DNA from: Chitinophaga sancti
Lineage (GTDB): Bacteria > Bacteroidota > Bacteroidia > Chitinophagales > Chitinophagaceae
NCBI RefSeq assembly: GCF_034087045.1
Contig: NZ_CP139247.1
Location: forward strand, 1,240,001-1,304,000
Length of the DNA stretch: 64,000 nucleotides
Direction of reading: 5' to 3'
In this document: positions 62,254 to 64,000 of the stretch, piece by piece
Position numbering within the stretch: the first letter of the stretch is position 1
How the letters are laid out: each line of letters starts with the position of its first letter
Notes under the pieces: model-generated
What the model was told of the DNA's origin: nothing
The model's database searches: none
What the model saw: only the letters and a program-made list of their open reading frames with translations
Translations under genes and position numbers: made by a program

Positions 62254-62556
62254 ATGTTTGTACACGTTGTAAATTTTTATCTGAAAGCAGATCTTTCGGC
62301 AGCTGATATCAAAACATTTGAAGAAGGTGTAAAATCCCTCAGTGCTGTGGAAACCCTCGTGACGTACAATGTAGGAAAACCTGCAGATACTGACAGACCA
62401 GTGATCGTTAAGGATTACAGTTATTGTCTGCTCACCGTGTTCAATGACGAGGCAGGGCACGACACCTATCAGGTACATCCTGTACACCTGGCATTCGTAG
62501 AAAACTGCAAACACCTGTGGGAAAAGGTAGTGATCTTCGATTCAGTATCTTTCTAA
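62254..62556 (+). CDS. Dabb (stress-responsive alpha/beta barrel) protein
   Basis: A 100-residue protein of the Dabb fold: MFVHVVNFYLKADLSAADIKTFEEGVKSL, YSYCLLTVFNDEAGHDTYQVHPVHLAFVENC and WEKVVIFDSV. I chose ATG 62254; the frame opens two codons earlier. Dabb proteins dimerise and may be enzymes or stress proteins. It lies 39 bases after the permease gene. Confidence 0.88.
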   Translation: MFVHVVNFYLKADLSAADIKTFEEGVKSLSAVETLVTYNVGKPADTDRPVIVKDYSYCLLTVFNDEAGHDTYQVHPVHLAFVENCKHLWEKVVIFDSVSF

Positions 62557-62600
62557 AAACAGCGCCAGCTACATCATTTAAAAGGGTATTGATCTTTGTA

Positions 62601-64000
62601 TCAGTACCCTTTTTCTTTGCTGATCACCGAACGGTGTGGCATAATAAAAGTTTCTTTCACCTGCTGTGATTGTAGCAGGTAAGGGGTGAACAATAAGCCT
62701 CTTACAAAAATGTATATAATGCCTCCCAGTTCCGCCGTTTCCCAGCTTGTTTTGTATAGATAATGTGATAACCCTGTATCTATCACATTGAAAAGGAGGG
62801 TACTCACCATAAAATACACCATTGCATTCGGAAATGTATCCCTTCGATTGAGGAATAATGCAATCAGCAGTACGCTATATACAAAGAAGAATAATGCTGC
62901 TACCATCCGGAGTATAAACCAAAACTCCAGGAAGGAGGTGTTGCTGATGATATTGGTAGCCTTGCTAAGCTGCACCCATGCTTTAAAACTAAAAAAGTCA
63001 TTGTTGAAAATGGCCTGCAACATGGCCAGTGGTGTGAAGAATACAAAGAAGGCAATGATAAACAGGAACCCTCTTAGTTCAGCTGGTATCAGCACATCCT
63101 GCACCGGATAGATCGTATATTGGTTATACTTCCATGCCAGCCGTGCAAAGAAGGCGAGGAAGAAAATAGCGAGTGTCAGTGTCACCCAGTTCAGCGTATT
63201 ATCAGTGGGTGTCGTTGTCGATATTGGATCATCCGGAGACCAGAAAAGACTGAAAGAAATAACATCATCCATTTTATTCCTGTCGCTTTCATACTGCGCT
63301 AAGTAATCGACTGGAATATTGTCCTGAAAAGTTTTGAATGTATAATGCAATGTCACATGCCTGCCTTCTACTGTAGGTGTAAATGAAAAGGCATAATAAG
63401 CATTACTGATCCTGACTTGTTCATTGCTTAAATACCATTCTATCGGCATATCCATATCAATAGTATAATCCAGTGAATAAGGATAACGCATAGACAATGG
63501 TGAATGCGATTTACTATTTTTCTTTTTGCTTAGCTTCGGTAATGCTTCCTGTAGAATACCCGCTGTCACAGGAATTTCGAGTTGTCCCGGTTCTTCTGTA
63601 TCATTCTTCCAGGGTTCTTCCAGTTGATACTGTTCTATTACACTGAATTGATTCCTGATAGGGTTATCGATCGTTTTCAGTGCAGAATCAGTGTGTAATT
63701 CTCCATAAATATTCTTGTAGTAATCGAGATAGGATTTTTCCTGATCTTTCATACTGTTGTTGGCAAATACATCGCGTTGCTGATCGGCAAATCGCAGGGT
63801 GTATACACTGTGAACAGTGAGGGTTCCTTTTTTGCTTTTGGAATCAGGTAGTGTAAAGTGCTCTTTAATTGTCTGCGTGCCTATGTTATACTGTGGTATA
63901 TTGGTGAGTTTATCACTGCCATCAGTTTTGATAATCAATGCCTGTTGATAATCAGGTATTGAATGCTCACTCAATGGTCCGCGCTGATAACTAATAGTAG
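62601..64000 (-). CDS. Probable DUF3857/DUF2569-type membrane protein (partial, N-terminus beyond the right edge)
   Basis: The frame runs without a stop from its TAA at 62601 to the right edge, giving at least 466 codons, so the N-terminus is missing. A TTG at 63974 inside the frame is unlikely to be the start, since coding text (SYQRGPL before SEHSIP) continues upstream. The visible part has an extracytoplasmic beta-rich region (PDYQQALIIKTDGSDKL, HVTLHYTFKTF), then five or six membrane segments near the C-terminus like DUF2569. The text before the membrane part resembles the C-terminal side of DUF3857-transglutaminase proteins. Function unknown. Confidence 0.6.
   Translation of the reverse strand, partial: TISYQRGPLSEHSIPDYQQALIIKTDGSDKLTNIPQYNIGTQTIKEHFTLPDSKSKKGTLTVHSVYTLRFADQQRDVFANNSMKDQEKSYLDYYKNIYGELHTDSALKTIDNPIRNQFSVIEQYQLEEPWKNDTEEPGQLEIPVTAGILQEALPKLSKKKNSKSHSPLSMRYPYSLDYTIDMDMPIEWYLSNEQVRISNAYYAFSFTPTVEGRHVTLHYTFKTFQDNIPVDYLAQYESDRNKMDDVISFSLFWSPDDPISTTTPTDNTLNWVTLTLAIFFLAFFARLAWKYNQYTIYPVQDVLIPAELRGFLFIIAFFVFFTPLAMLQAIFNNDFFSFKAWVQLSKATNIISNTSFLEFWFILRMVAALFFFVYSVLLIALFLNRRDTFPNAMVYFMVSTLLFNVIDTGLSHYLYKTSWETAELGGIIYIFVRGLLFTPYLLQSQQVKETFIMPHRSVISKEKGY

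Overview
The window reads as chromosomal DNA of a Bacteroidota bacterium, most likely a Chitinophaga-like member of the Chitinophagaceae. The grounds are the family content (DUF4836 lipoprotein, alpha/beta-fused 2-oxoacid dehydrogenase E1, PadR-PspC pair, paaABCD, the KdnA/KdnB branch of Kdo8N synthesis), weak Shine-Dalgarno sequences, and several -7 boxes of the Bacteroidota form TAnnTTTG. I saw no rRNA, CRISPR array, insertion sequence, integrase or phage block. The only RNA gene I found is tRNA-Phe(GAA).

Layout. 1-7084 (minus): a compact run with a CruF-like carotenoid protein and a small membrane protein, then SWIM zinc-finger protein, DUF5691, MoxR-type AAA+ ATPase and DUF5682 (cut by the left edge). 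The last four form a poorly understood ATPase system and are the best candidate here for undescribed biology. 7162-11863: KgtP-type transporter, rpiA, an ICMT-like methyltransferase, 3-mercaptopyruvate sulfurtransferase, DUF1304 protein and FkbM methyltransferase. 12205-16498 (minus): a lipoprotein made of two near-identical tandem repeats, tRNA-Phe, a DUF3050 protein and RecQ. 16782-19989 (plus): arabinose-5-phosphate isomerase, mannose-1-phosphate guanylyltransferase and an aminotransferase, tightly packed. 20056-22434 (minus): SulP transporter plus beta-carbonic anhydrase, a likely bicarbonate operon. 23193-28604 (plus): PadR regulator, PspC membrane protein, FeoB and an M28 peptidase.

29226-32481 (plus): paaABCD (phenylacetyl-CoA epoxidase, without paaE here) and nadD. 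32482-37299: AI-2E-type permease, a three-gene YtxH/holin-like envelope island, a radical SAM/SPASM protein, a GH25 lysozyme and a CsbD-like protein. 38606-41619 (plus): kdnA-kdsB-kdnB, which should place 8-amino-Kdo in the lipopolysaccharide core. 41692-46485 (minus): an MFS exporter, an unlisted 47-residue membrane protein, fused E1 and a TIM-barrel isomerase-like protein. 46585-55290: SUMF1-like protein, two exported Gfo/Idh/MocA oxidoreductases, PBP4-type carboxypeptidase, two lipoproteins and an FGGY kinase. 55330-64000: MutL, MsrB, YCII protein, DUF4836 lipoprotein, an ABC ATPase/FtsX pair, a Dabb protein and the C-terminal part of a probable DUF3857-type membrane protein cut by the right edge.

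Most transcription units end in strong hairpins, many placed between convergent genes. Several themes recur: envelope and LPS precursors (kdsD, manC, kdnA-kdsB-kdnB, PBP4, GH25), exported sugar oxidoreductases, and ion or bicarbonate transport. All function calls rest on motif recognition by eye; no database search was possible.
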